Source of the DNA: Liolophura sinensis
Taxonomy: Eukaryota; Mollusca; Polyplacophora; Chitonida; Chitonidae
NCBI RefSeq assembly: GCF_032854445.1
Contig: NC_088302.1
Span: 33,759,979 to 33,823,978, forward strand
Reading direction: 5' to 3'
Length of the DNA stretch: 64,000 bases
Shown here: piece after piece, positions 46,121 to 57,804 of the stretch
Position numbering within the stretch: position 1 is the first letter of the stretch
Layout: each line of letters begins with the position of its first letter
The notes under the pieces: generated by a model
Told to the model about the DNA's origin: nothing
Database searches by the model: none
Seen by the model: only the letters and a program-made list of their open reading frames with translations
Position numbers and translations under genes: made by a program

Positions 46121-47047
46121 ATGCATCTTCAATCTGTTTTTTTCCTTCTGCTCGGGGTGTTAACATCTTGGACTAATTCCCACTTCATCGCCGTCATCCT
46201 GGCCAACAGGTCTCTCCGGACTGCAACGAACTGGCTTCTCGTCTCTCTCTCACTCAGTGACATGTGTGTCGGATGTTTCTCGTCCACGTTTCTTGCCGGC
46301 CTTTTGAATCCCAAAAAGGAAAATCCTGGAAAGATGACTGAATGCACTTTCATCGTCGTGGTTCTTCTGGCATTTCCTTGTGTCTCCGTTTTGCACATGA
46401 CAGTCGTAGCCTTGGAAAGATATGTAACCATCATGTACCCTCTTCGGCACTTCGTTATTCTCTCCCGCCGCATTCTCGTACTTGCGGTCGTCCTTTGTTG
46501 GGTATCACCTCTTCTGGGATTTAGCATTGCAGGAACAGTTTGGCACAAAATCGAGAGAAACACGGAGAACTCTACCAATTTTATCTGTTCTTTGGATCTT
46601 GTTACGCCTTGTTCTGTTCTGTATTTCTTATCAGCCGGCGTGGTCGTGTTTTACGGCTTAGCCGTCGTCTTATACGTGAGGATTTTCCGTGTTGCCATAA
46701 AACAGGTGCGGCGTGTGGCAAGCCAGACGATGACGACAACGTCCGAAAATGGTCATCGGGCTAAGGTAATACGGAGTCAGGTTAAGGTGGCGTTTCTGAT
46801 GTTCATGACGGCAGGTGTATTCACCATTTCTTATCTACCCCTGAGTATCAGCCTATCAACGCTGTGTACCGATACTGGTGAACTGAGAGATTACAAAATC
46901 CTGAAGGTGTTTAGCTTCTTGGCCTTTCTGAATTCTGGTCTCAATCCGTTGATCTACGGCCTGGGCAACAGACCCATTCGACAAGGCTTTGTTACCTGTT
47001 GCTCAGACTGGAAACGACGAACTTTCTCCAGAACAAGAAGAGTTTAG
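46121..47047 (+). CDS. Rhodopsin-class (class A) G protein-coupled receptor, intronless
   Basis: Single open frame of 308 aa with seven hydrophobic helices. Hallmarks: Asn19 in helix 1, LSLSD with Asp47 in helix 2, Cys75 before helix 3 and Cys156 in extracellular loop 2 for the conserved disulphide, ERY (99-101) in place of DRY, Trp127 in helix 4, YLP (238-240) instead of the usual CWxP in helix 6, and NPLIY (275 onward) in helix 7, followed by a short tail with a CC pair (293-294), a possible palmitoylation site. N150-S-T may be glycosylated. The extracellular N-terminus is only about five residues; the frame is open for 14 codons upstream without an ATG, so a 5' exon is possible. Short loops and lack of a helix 5 Pro recall the adenosine/melanocortin side of class A, but the ligand cannot be assigned. 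Confidence 0.88.
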   Translation: MHLQSVFFLLLGVLTSWTNSHFIAVILANRSLRTATNWLLVSLSLSDMCVGCFSSTFLAGLLNPKKENPGKMTECTFIVVVLLAFPCVSVLHMTVVALERYVTIMYPLRHFVILSRRILVLAVVLCWVSPLLGFSIAGTVWHKIERNTENSTNFICSLDLVTPCSVLYFLSAGVVVFYGLAVVLYVRIFRVAIKQVRRVASQTMTTTSENGHRAKVIRSQVKVAFLMFMTAGVFTISYLPLSISLSTLCTDTGELRDYKILKVFSFLAFLNSGLNPLIYGLGNRPIRQGFVTCCSDWKRRTFSRTRRV

Positions 47048-47320
47048 CATTGTGGTGATGGATATCTATTGTTCATCAACGTCGTGATCAAGAATTTCGA
47101 ACGCCAAAGAATCTGAACATGGGTTATATTCGTGAAAAATATTCCAAGAATATAACAAGTGTCTGTGGACGATAGCGCGAATCACTGATGTCTGCTGCCT
47201 GTTGCTAAGACTGAAAATGCTGAACCTTCTCCAAAAACAAGATGAGAACTGCACTGTAGTAAAGGTTATGCATATCTGTTGATTACAAACGCCAAAGAAT
47301 CCGGACATGATGAGTCACAA
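46990..47320 (+). repeat. Tandem duplication of the GPCR 3' end
   Basis: 46990-47120 (CCTGTTGCTCAGACTG, then AACGCCAAAGAATCTGAACATG) recurs at 47195-47310 (CCTGTTGCTAAGACTG, then AACGCCAAAGAATCCGGACATG), a period of about 200 bp. The second copy is non-coding. Confidence 0.8.
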
Positions 47321-47364
47321 TCGGGAAAATTCTGTCAAGAGCGCACAAGTCTCTTTGGACGACA

Positions 47365-48036
47365 TCGCGAAATACTGATGTGTGTTTCCGTCAATCAGTC
47401 TTACATAGGCCGACAGCCGCGACATACTGATGTGTGTTTCCGTCAATCAGTCTTACATAGGCCGACAGCCGCGACATACTGATGTGTGTTTGCGTCAATC
47501 AGTCTTACATAGGCCGACAGCCGCGACATACTGATGTGTGCTTCCGTCAATCAGTCTTACATAGGCCGACAGCCGCGACATACTGATGTGTGTTTCCGTC
47601 AATCAGTCTTACATTGGCCGACAGTCACGACATACTGAAGTGTGTTTTTGTCAATCAGTCTTACATAGGCCGACAGTCGCCAAATACTGATGTGTGTTTC
47701 CGTCAATCAGTCTTACATAGGCCGACAGTCGCGACACATTGATGTGTGTTTCCGTCAATCAGTCTTACATAGGCCGACAGTCACGATATACTGATGTGTG
47801 TTTTTGTCAATCAGTCTTACATAGGCCGACAGTCGCCAAATACTGATGTGTGTTTCCGTCAATTAGTCTTACATTGGCCGACAGTCACGACATACTGATG
47901 TGTGTTTTTGTCAATCAGTCTTACATAGGCGGACAGTCGCGAAATACTGATGTGTGTTTCCGTCAATCAGTCTTACATAGGCCGACAGTCGCGACACATT
48001 GATGTGTGTTTCCGTCAATCAGTCTTACATAGGCTG
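47365..48036. repeat. Tandem array, 52-bp unit x13
   Basis: Units carry TACTGATGTGTGTTTCCGTC, AATCAGTCTTACATAGGCCG and ACAGTCGCGACA. Two variant types (TTTCCGTC and TTTTTGTC) alternate in the middle, showing higher-order copying. The array begins at the end of the second GPCR 3' copy, where CATCGCGAAATACTGATGTG matches the unit. Confidence 0.95.
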
Positions 48037-48419
48037 AAAGTCATTTTTCCGGAAATTGTTACCAAAGTTGTTTTTTACAAAACAGGTCTAACCTTTTCCC
48101 AGCTCACCGATGGCAAACGAATTTCGACACTGAAGTTTAGATACACATAAAGATCGGTACATACTACTTGATTAATTTTATTTATAGTATTTCACTTCTC
48201 ACATTTGTTTTGTTAATGTTTGGTAATCACTTCCTGATGAAATAGTTCGGGAACATTCTGAATAATCCATGTTTTGAGTTTCTTTCATATTGTGTTGACT
48301 TCAGTGGACAAAAATGGGATTTAAGACCGGAAATGAGATGCATGGCTGTATGAAATTATCGCAACTGCACAAAGTACATGACAAATTTGTCGACAATATC
48401 GACACAAGTTTTATTTCAG

Positions 48420-48592
48420 CAAATATCTGTTGACGTGTTGGGTGACGTGGCAAAATGTTTTACCCTGGTGACGTCACAGTTGTGGGTGAATGGGGTATGA
48501 CGCATGACGTCTCTTGACATGTGTGACGTCTACTTCTATTTGACGTCTTCTTCTGTTTCGAACAGAAATAAGAAGGGTCAGAAGAAACAAAG
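48420..48592 (+). promoter_or_regulatory. Distal promoter and possible first exon 1a of gene B
   Basis: A CRE (TGACGTCA, 48469-48476) plus at least six TGACG half sites between 48430 and 48546 precede the donor AAAG|GTAAGT at 48592/48593. The layout and the TTCTTCTGTTTC block match gene A at 4370-4490. Confidence 0.55.
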
Positions 48593-48954
48593 GTAAGTCT
48601 GATATCAACTGCTTTTACAGCTGACATATATGATGTATGTTGACGACGGATTTTTATGTATAGTGTGTCGGTAAATGAGAAGTTAAATGAAGAGGCGACT
48701 AACGTTAGTCATTTATGGTGACCTCAATATTTACACAGGCCCTGCACATCGTTGGACTAAGCCTCAACAGCGCTAAACGTCTTCAGCGTAAACTATTTTA
48801 AAAACATTAAATAAAAACATTTGCTCAGGCGTTTTTATTTTAAGAAAGAGACACGGCTGTATGTATACTTTAATAGGATACTTCAATTTTGGCAACAACG
48901 GGGTATTTCATATAGGAAGATAATATTTTCAGCGGGCGAACAATTGTGACGTGT

Positions 48955-49090
48955 CACTAGTGACGTCATCGGCGATAAATGCATGTATATAATAACACGG
49001 GACGTTGATTATGACGTAACAAACAAGTCCAGTGCAGTAGCAGATTTGTGTCAGTACACACAATCGCTTACGAAACACTGATAGCTGAAG
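48955..49090 (+). promoter_or_regulatory. Proximal promoter and first exon 1b of gene B
   Basis: A CRE at 48961-48968, a TATATAA box at 48986-48992, another TGACGTAA at about 49013, then a stretch ending ATAGCTGAAG|GTAAGG (49090/49091) that aligns with gene A exon 1b. The distance from TATA to the aligned region fits a start near 49015-49025. Confidence 0.6.
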
Positions 49091-49269
49091 GTAAGGTTTT
49101 TAGACAAAACATCTCAATCAACCTACATGAATGTACCACTAAAGTTGAGCTTCTTTAGCCTTGGTTCAACGTATGACATCGCACGAAAGTAGATGTACTG
49201 AGTTGCAGTGTTCGGATATCAGACATTTTACGGTCGCTGTTTTACGCTTTCAGATAATATTGCGAGAAC

Positions 49270-51304
49270 ATGAACATTGATGAATATTCATCTAACGTAT
49301 GGGGAACGGACATAGGTATGTACCCCATATATAAAGTCCTATTATACACCATGCCTCAAAAGAAAGCTTTATCTTTAAATGCAGCTTGTCTCTAAGATTT
49401 GATTTCGGAAACAAACTTGAAGAAATAAAGTTTTCACCCGCCATATCACGGCGAAGTTGCAGAAATCGGTGCCGAAATCTGTACCTGTCCATTGAAATAT
49501 GTTTATGTGATCATTTTCTGACAAAGTTTCCAGTCTTTTTGTACCATCTGTTTGAAGAGACTTGTATTTTGTTGTAGCTCCTGACCATGTGATATGTAAA
49601 ACTGTAGTTAAAAATTGTAGCAAGGAGACACTCTGACAGCGCAAACCTCCGTCAAGGTTTAATGTGTACAAATTCCCACACCAATGTCAAGGGGCGTAAT
49701 GTGAAGAATTCAGGTCCAATCAAATCAAATTTCCGTAAAGCTGCCCACAGACTAACAGACAGATAGACGAATAACCCCGGCAAATATATAACGTTCTAGA
49801 CGGAGATGATTTTCATGTAGAGAAAGCCAAATGAGAGATACATGTACACTGAAATGACACTATTCTAGGACAGTCCGTTTATTTACAGACATCATAGTTC
49901 GATACCTCATGAGTAGTTTATCAAATTCAGCGCACACGTACGGATATACACTAAGTCATGGTCACGTGGTATTTTTAAATTTGACGTTTTAGTTACTACA
50001 AAACCAGATATTGTATTATAATAGGCTTATATGTCAAATACATATATACGCACTATAATATGCCTCTTTTTAACTATGCGTCTTTATATGTAGCTTGATT
50101 GATAGCTTGCATAATTTTTACATGATATCGAGTATATTCTCCTTCTCCAACAGGTTCTGCATGCGACATACTACTGGCCTCTGAATGTAGCCTGGCCGGA
50201 GGGTTCTTCCATATAGCCACCGGATGCAGGAACCTGTGGGAAGACATAGATAGCCACCTATGGCCTGAAGAAAGGCAACCGGAAGAAGTCGTCTTCAAAC
50301 AGGTTGTGAAACCATTTCCAGTGCGCTGCCAGACTCCCAGAGAACAATCTGTCTCCCGATATCTGGCTATGATCTTAACAAAGCCGGGAACCACCAGCGT
50401 GACGGAGAAGACCTGTCCACCTCAGCGGACACTGGCCGAACAATCTTCTCCGCAGAAAACACTGAGAGTACCTGAGACGAACCCTGTTAGCAAAGACATC
50501 ACACACGAACCTGCAAACGCCCGTATCCCGTCAGCCAATAATAGGTCAAAGACTTCAGGTAAGCAAACATATATATTCTAAAGAACTGAATTCAAAAAAT
50601 AAAAATGTGTTAAGTTGTGTATGCGTTATAACAGAAGTTAGTTTTAATCGGTACTCTGAGTGTATAGACAATTCATCCACTGTTATTTTAGTAAAAATAA
50701 GTTGTGGGCACGCCTTCAGATGTATTTATAAAAATATTTTTTTCCAGGTAACGCCGACCAAGTTAAGAGGCCTAAGTTCTTCCGTCTGGGAGATTACTCA
50801 GGTACTAAACCCTACTGGGGTGCCTCCAGCTCCCAACACCGCCAGAAAGCGCCCAACATGCCATATTTCCAGGAGGTCATCTTCACACAGGTGTCCAAGG
50901 AAGAGCAGTTGAAGAAGGACATGAGAGAAGACCAGCTGAAGAAGTACATTCGGGAAGAGAAGTTGAAGCATGACATGCGGGAAGTGCTCATCAAAACGGA
51001 GGACAAGGAGACCGCGTTTGGACTAGGTGCAGGAAAAGTGGCAGTGGAACCACCCGCAGTCAATGTCAAGAATGCCAAAACACGACGACCAAAACGAAGG
51101 AAACTTGGCAAGCCCAAAATCATCAAGGTTATGCCGGTAGATCACGTAGATCCACAAAAGAAGACAACCTATCGTCATATGGACAATGTTGAGAAAAATG
51201 AAAAGAAAGCGAATGTTTTTCGGCGTGTCGGAGCATTTGTACGAAGCTTCCGCTGTGTATTTACAGCGTGTTTCTCTTCTCGTGACACTAAGGATCTACC
51301 ATAA
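49270..51304 (+). CDS. Gene B: 335-aa basic protein of unknown family, intact paralogue of gene A
   Basis: Coding exons 49270-49315, 50154-50558 and 50748-51304 join (both introns phase 1) to 335 aa. I recognise no known domain; there is no signal peptide or clear membrane segment. Parts also kept in gene A: WGTDIG (11-16); LAGGFFHIATGCRNLWEDID and HLWPEE; TPREQSVSRYLAM; VKRPKFFRLGDYSG and KPYWGASS with MPYFQE; and a basic, Cys-bearing C-terminus (FRRVGAFVRSFRCVFTAC). Residues 201-231 are a highly charged, probably helical stretch of three LKxxMRE-like repeats, absent from gene A. The conserved exons and intron phases show descent from one duplicated gene. Two CRE-rich promoters suggest inducible bZIP-controlled expression. 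The C-terminal basic amphipathic segment might bind membrane or nucleic acid; that is a guess. Confidence 0.8.
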
Positions 51305-53924
51305 AACTTTAAACATTATTGGGTAGGAGGTGGGCTTGTTGTGTAATCCATGACATACAAGACAATGGCGAGTGGCACATTTTCCCCAGTCCACACTGAC
51401 ATTAAGTATTCGTGCAAACTTTTCATTTATTATTGTGTTGTTTGTTCCATTTTGTTAAAATTAAAAATTATTTTAAAAAAAAAACTGTATTCTCAGTTTT
51501 TGTTGTTAATTTTTCTCATCAAAACAAACTCATACCAACAGGCCTATAGTGATAAAGGAAAATTTATTATGTTCACTGATCAACGAAATTCGAGTATTGG
51601 TTTCTTCCATTTGTGTCCCAGTGATACATTCGTTACGCAAGCTCAGCCTCAGGGCAAGCTTATCCTTACGATTACTGCTATGCTTATATCACTAGGGTTA
51701 ATATATTTATTCCGTTGTTGTTTAACGCCATACCAAAGATTTTTTTACATTTTAATAGCTGTAGGCATTAAGGGCAAAGGAAAGCGGAGGATCCGGGATA
51801 AAGCACCAACCTTTAGCGAGTTACTGACGCACTTTTCTATTTATAATGTATACATGTGAGCACCTTATTGGTGGAAGACACGGTAGTGACGAAACGGCCC
51901 AATGAGTTCATTCGATCGTTCACTGTCGCCAAGGCCACTATAAGAATATTGAAAGAGAAGGAATCTGCAAATTCATTGTCGAAGGTTGAATGCCATGCTA
52001 TAGAGAATTTCCCTAACCAGTGGGTGCTGTATCCGAGCACGCGACCTCAATGGCCAAGTGTGGACAAACCGTGTCCCGCTTTAGCCGAACCAGCCAGAGC
52101 CCTGCGAGCGTTTTGTACTTCGTACACATGTTTTGGATACTTAGGTGTCACTTTAATTTCAACTAATGATGGTCACCTTTAAAGGACCATCATAAAAGAC
52201 CAGGAATTGGTCCCAGTGCAAGAAACCGCAAGCACCTCAAGAAGCGAAATTGACTATAGCTGTGAGTGACAGCTACTGACACTCTCGTAAGGGGACTTCT
52301 TTTTTCAGTTCTTTTTTACTATTCTTTTCCTGATATATGACAAAGCTCCAAATATGCGCTGAAGCAATGTATAGGTCATAAAATCGAAAAATGGTAGCTT
52401 GCTTCATTTACATTGAAATATCTTTTTTTGTGGCATTAAACATTGTAGAGTGGGGAAAATCACTGCACCACAAACGTAACTTTATGAAAACTTCTTGAAC
52501 ACGCAGATATCCATCAATCAATTAAATACATATATAACAAATATTCAGCCTTCTACTTCAGTTAGTCATAAAATCTTAATGTTAATGATAGCTAGAGGAC
52601 CACATGTGCTCTCAACCAGGATTCACGTATGACTTCTCCACAGTTACCACACGTTACGTAAAAACCATACCTTATCCATTCTAATCCATAATTACACTTA
52701 TTTAATGCAAGACAGCCTATATCAGCTCATTCAAAAGTATATTGCCAACGAAAAAAAAAGAAAAGAACCACAAAGATTCGAACTCTTCTCGAGGTGCAAC
52801 TTGTTCTCTACAGTGACTTCGTTAGCTCACGGTACTATGAAAGATCAAGTGAGAGACAATAACAGAAATACAGGTTTTAAACTTGCAAAAATATGACAAA
52901 ACTGATCATATTATAAAGTGTACTTTTTACATATGAACACAAACAAAACTTGGACAACAGGTAGAAATACTCACATAAAACTTTCAGTGGTTAAAAAGAT
53001 ATTTTTCTGGTTAACGGTGATCGTCATACTATAAATTAAAGACACAGCGCCTCGTTGGAACGAAAAAATGGCGTTTTTGACCCAGAATGCATTTTTGGGC
53101 GGGTGTTCACTGAGCAGCCATCTCTTTTATGGCCATGTAACTTTTATGGTTCTATTCTTCTGAATTGGAAAGTTGAAGAGTTGTGCTGGGACCCTGAAAT
53201 CTGCACTTTCGTATCGTACCTCTCTGGGGCCGATTCTCCGCCTTTATGTACCAGGCCCTTTGAACATATCATTCAGAATGCCCTTCTGAAATATTCTGTA
53301 TAATTCCATTATGAAGGAAAATCAAAATTAGAAATGAAAATAATTATAACCTGCATTACCTCGGTTTAGCCAGCACATTAGGATTTTTTTGTGTGTTACC
53401 ATTTACAACCTCATTACAGTAAGTATATATATGTACCTTACCTACGGTAGACCGACTCCTAATTTAACCGTCCAGATAACTAAACTGACACCTTAAGTAT
53501 AGGTTTGTACCACGAAATATCTAACGGAAAACATATACCAACATCAAAGACAAATGTTGAAAACACATATCTTAAAATTGCTGTTTACGATTACATGTAG
53601 TTCTGTACCTGAACCAGAGTTACGTCCCTAGGTCTAAAAAGAAATGGCAATCCGTTCTAGCGTCAGAGTTATATTTACTCTTTGAATCTTGGTTGGTTTG
53701 AGGAAATTTTCTAAGCGTTGAGGTACATTGAGATATATATGTACATTATGCAGATATGGGTAAAACCCGCAGTAATGATTTCACATTTGATCCACGACGG
53801 GACATAAAGTGCCAGATTAAAAACCTTCCAAAACTAATTGTTTCAGCTCTTGTTGTGTGAAAACGTGTGTCAAACCCATGCTATAATTGTGTTCCTTGGC
53901 AATTAGTACAGGTATCATTTTACT
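51305..53924. other. Gene B 3'UTR and intergenic, no further gene supported
   Basis: 51305-51500 is T/A-rich with an ATTAAA near 51466 that may be the gene B poly(A) signal. A SINE-tail scrap (TTGTTTAACGCCATACCAAA) lies at 51717-51737. ORFs at 51856-52182 and 53055-53303 have no domain or splice support. Nothing else was recognised. Confidence 0.4.
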
Positions 53925-54150
53925 TATTGGCGTTCTCCAGGCTGTATTCAAGATTATCACATTTAAAGGATGGTGTAAATGTTTATGGGTATCTAGAGGA
54001 AACTGGTCAGAGATCATATGAGAAGACTATCACGCCTTGCCCGTCACGTGGCAAATTCCCTACCACAGCATCATAGCCGAGACAATCAGAGCTGAATTCG
54101 AACTCGTGACCTCCATCACTCCATGTCTGTATAGCTCTTCATTGAGTCAG
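53925..54150 (-). repeat. Old SINE-like copy
   Basis: Reversed and strongly diverged: ATTGGCGTTCTCCAGGCTGT, CAAGATTATCACATTTAAAG, CCCGTCACGTGGCAAATTCC, then GAATTCGAACTCGTGACC as a B-box-like part. Confidence 0.4.
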
Positions 54151-54468
54151 TAAGGACCACTACGTCCTCGTAGATAAACGAATAGTGTACACGAATATGA
54201 AGGCGGAAAAAATGGAATGAAGCAGGCATTGTCAGAAAGGCCATTGAAAGCTATATCTAAATTGAATGTTCAGATTGTAACGTTGGCTTCATTGGCCATA
54301 TTTTAGTATTATATGATTTTCTAATGATTTTTTCGCCGTATTCAGTGTATAACATTCAAACCACTGACTGTGCACAAACCTAACCTGCAGGAGCTACATT
54401 CCAGTACACGCATGTAAATGATATAGGCACGTGAATAGTGTATTAATAATACTGCAGGCCTATTATAG

Positions 54469-54474
54469 TTTATT
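54469..54474 (-). terminator. Possible poly(A) signal of the propeller gene
   Basis: AATAAA on the - strand about 230 bp after the stop codon at 54702. Confidence 0.45.
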
Positions 54475-54701
54475 CAGTATAATTCCTGATAACCTAATTA
54501 CGCAGATGATTTACAATTTACAAATATAGTCTAAATGGTAAGTAAGTCTGATACATACTGACAAAAAAAAAACAGTTAAGTTCCGTCAGAGGTCAAATGC
54601 GTAGTTCTGCCGACCCCTGAGACCTGGAATAGCTGGCTATGTGTGGCATTTCATGCATGGAGAAGATTAGTAATGTCAATACAGACCATCCTCGTGGTAT
54701 C

Positions 54702-56585
54702 CTAGAAGTCCAGTAATTCATACCGGCCCGTTAGCGTAGTCACACATATTAGAACTGTGTCGCCGACTTTCCGACCGTGTACAGCACACGGTCTGTTCAC
54801 GCTCATGTACGACAAGTACTCTATGGTTACTTCTCCGGACTCTCCGCATACTAGATTCATCTTCATCACACGATCTTTACGGCTGTTTACAATATACAGA
54901 AAACTGTCCACCGAACATACCCCCTGCGGGGAGAACTGTTCATCAGCCAGGAGTTCATCCCTGAAAGTCAACAAAAAGATAATAAAATAATTAAAAGTCT
55001 GTGCTTATTAATTAACCATGGATTAGTACAAACTCAGACAGATTCCCACAATGCGGCGTTCCAGGTGAATGACTCTCTACCATTAATACGTTTGGAGTGA
55101 ATTCATATGGCGGTCTACTATGTTACAGGCTTCTTATGTTTTTAGATGCGCTAAGCTATTCTGTGTCACTCTCTCTATCAGTGTGCAAGCCGGTTGGACA
55201 CTTTCCGACATCCTGTCTTTTAACATAAGTTGGTTAGTCAAAGTGTTGATACGCTATTTTTTTAACATGTCCAGCCCCTAAACGATGGGCCAGAGTGGAA
55301 GACACGGACTTTTTGTGGTATATAATACAGCAGCCAGCTACAGCAACGACATTGCGCACATTGTATTATATGTTGAGCCATTCACAAACTATTCGTATGA
55401 GCATGTTACATGGTTCGCTATAGCGTGCAAGGACCGAGTTGTACAATCGAATCCAGCTGACACAACTTTTCGTCGAAGCCTTTCTCGCCATGTTGTAGCT
55501 CTCTTTCGCGTGGCGTCGTGTAATACTAACTGTGCTGTAGTCAAACATAACTTCGAATCTGCGGTGCGAGCAACTCAATCTTTATATGGAAAATTACATT
55601 AGTTATTACAGCGAATCGTGGTTTAATCTGTTTCGCAAGACAGAAATAAGGCAACCGGCCAGTGTTCATGGTATAACTGGATATTCATTTTGTTCAGGAT
55701 TGACCCTGGATCTACCGCTGCCGAAGCGGACGCTCTACCAACTGTGCCGGGCCATTCACTGGCGATAGGTGGACAGTTCAATATATATATATATGGAGAT
55801 TTATATGTGTTCATAATTGGAATTAAGAGGACGTTTTCAGTTTTATTTTGACCCCGGCTTCACGCCTCTTTTCGGCTCGACGATATTTCATATGAGCCTA
55901 GTAATTACCCAATTTACTAATACTGTTAATATGAATGGGAGCGCTTAACCCAAGTAAAAATACGTTTCTACAAATCTACTCATATAACTTACCTTGATAC
56001 CATCGTCCAACCTTCGTCCGGTGTCCAATGTAACGTGGCAACGAAGACCCCTCTCATGCTGGACAAGATTAAAACGTCCCGACCCTGAAGAGGGCAATAG
56101 GCCAGGTATCCGTGAGTCTCTTGTAGGCCGAGCCTGTGAGGGAGGCCAACTGACTGAACTCTCTCGCCGCTTGGGGTGAGGATGTCTAATGTGTTGTTGG
56201 TGGCATTTAACAGAAGAAGTCTAAGATTCGAAGAAGGGGTCTTCTTACTTAACCTGGCAACCGCGATGCCGGTGCATATACCCTTTAACTTGACTTTGTC
56301 TTGTATTGTTAGATCAACGGCTACAAACATCAAAGTCATGTTATCCAAAGTTATCAGTATTCTCTTTTCCTGATCGTCATCGCTAGCTAGGTAGGCCACA
56401 GCGCGTGGGCTCGCGCCACCTGGTTGCCCGCTGGTCAGTTGTACCTTTAGAGGCCTGTTGTAGCACATCCCATCCTCCCAGCAAACGTGTTTCTCTAGGC
56501 AGCCGTTGTTGTTGTCAATCGTGTAAATATCACCATGCGAACCGAAGGTTGTCCCTCTCAACCACGGAGGCATTTTTGCCGCCAT
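54702..56585 (-). CDS. Beta-propeller (NHL-like) protein, two exons
   Basis: Exons 55993-56585 and 54702-54960 on the - strand join (phase 2 intron, TCAAG|GTAAGT and TTTCAG|GGATG) to 283 aa. The ATG sits in GAAAATGGC. The sequence shows blade-like repeats of hydrophobic strands separated by turns: GDIYTIDNNNGCLEKH, RILITLDNMTLMFVAV, LRLLLLNATNNTLDIL, GRDVLILSSMRGVFVAT, DSFLYIVNSRKDRVMKMN and DTVLICVTTLTGRYELLD, about six blades, as in the NHL/six-bladed propellers that end many mollusc TRIM-like proteins. No RING, B-box or signal peptide is present, so it would be a free-standing cytosolic propeller acting by protein or RNA binding. An N-terminal partner exon upstream is not seen. Family assignment rests on pattern, not on a signature motif. 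Confidence 0.65.
55692..55760 (-). repeat. SINE group 2 head fragment in the propeller-gene intron
   Basis: On the - strand, GCACAGTTGGTAGAGCGTCC and GGTAGATCCAGGGTCAATCC match the head of the copies at 22483 and 40345; the body is absent. Confidence 0.7.
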
Positions 56586-56599
56586 TTTCCCGAATAATC

Positions 56600-57224
56600 C
56601 ACAAAATGATGAAAACTACAGAGAAAACCTTGCAATGGTTTTGATACAAATTAATTTAAAGCGCATGCGAATTCCTTCGTCTTATTTTCAGTCCGTGGCG
56701 GCGGTTTATCACTGGCACAGTGCCCCGTAGGTTATGCCAGGATAGCTACACCGTGGTCTACAAGCAACCAAGATAAGAGTTTAACAATGTGTTTACACGC
56801 TTCGCCACGCGCATGTCACTCAGAACTATTATTAATGCAAATCTAACTGCTTTGACATCGTTTTACATGTAGGCCTACATCCCGTGACTCGATCAAACCA
56901 CCTATAAACTGACAGCTTCGTCTGGAGGACACACATGACAATGACCTTCCTTAACAATTAGCATAACTTTATATGTGTACACTTGAATTTAATAACTACA
57001 AGCGAACGGAAGGGCTGTAATTATCGATGAAGACATTCTAACCGATGTCACGCTTTACCCAACCGGCCATTTAATTTCTACCCAGCAACATCCGCTCAGA
57101 TCAACAGAAAACCGTTATTTACCTAACAGGTGTGACATTTTAGAGGGGACTTTTATACATATAATATATATGCAAATACCTGTACGTCGTACGTGGTGTA
57201 GACTTGCTACCCCTATATGGTATC
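56600..57224. other. Upstream of the propeller gene, nothing recognised
   Basis: Likely contains the - strand gene's promoter; no other exon or named repeat seen. Confidence 0.4.
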
Positions 57225-57804
57225 GTATATCTATGGAAGCCAATAGCGGGTCATGTGTACTTTCGTCCTTTCTAAGCTGATTATTTAGATCAGAAGTTAA
57301 TACGAAACAACGAAAGGATGAGGCAAAGATGCAGGACAAAACTGTGGTAAAGGTGAAAGGATGAAAGAAAAGTACGCAAGTGCAAAGTAAAACAAAGAAG
57401 TTTTGTCACCTCGCCCTGTTGTATTTTCGCCTCGCTCTTTCGTACTTTTAAGCGAAAGTACGAAAGTATAAGCTTTGGTGGGACCTCGTCCTTTCGGGGT
57501 TTCGCTCTTTCGCATGTTTCATACGAATAAAAAGTCGAAAACAACAGGACGAAAGAAAAGAACAACATGACGAAAGAAAAGTACAAATGGGCGAGATGAA
57601 AGTACAAAAACCTCGTCATTTTGCTTTGTATTGTTCATACTTTTGTTTCGTCCTTTCATGCCTTATTTTGTTCTTTCATAATTTTACCTCGCAATTTTTC
57701 CTCGTCCTTTCGTGGTTTCGCCCTTTCGAATTTTTTTTTGGGGGGGGGGGGGGGGCTAAATAATCAGTAGAAAGGACGAAACGGTGCATTGCCACTATCG
57801 GTTT

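Noticed and set aside
46129-46578. 149-codon - strand ORF inside the GPCR
   Set aside because: Shadow of the receptor frame, basic low-information protein.
47365-48036. Regularly spaced 52-bp repeats as a possible CRISPR array
   Set aside because: Whole units repeat with no unique spacers; the DNA is eukaryotic.
50074-50394. - strand ORF opposite gene B exon
   Set aside because: Antisense shadow of the coding exon; no start context or domain.
51350-51859. 169-codon + strand ORF after gene B
   Set aside because: Lies in T-rich 3'UTR-like sequence and runs through a SINE-tail scrap; hydrophobicity comes from T richness.
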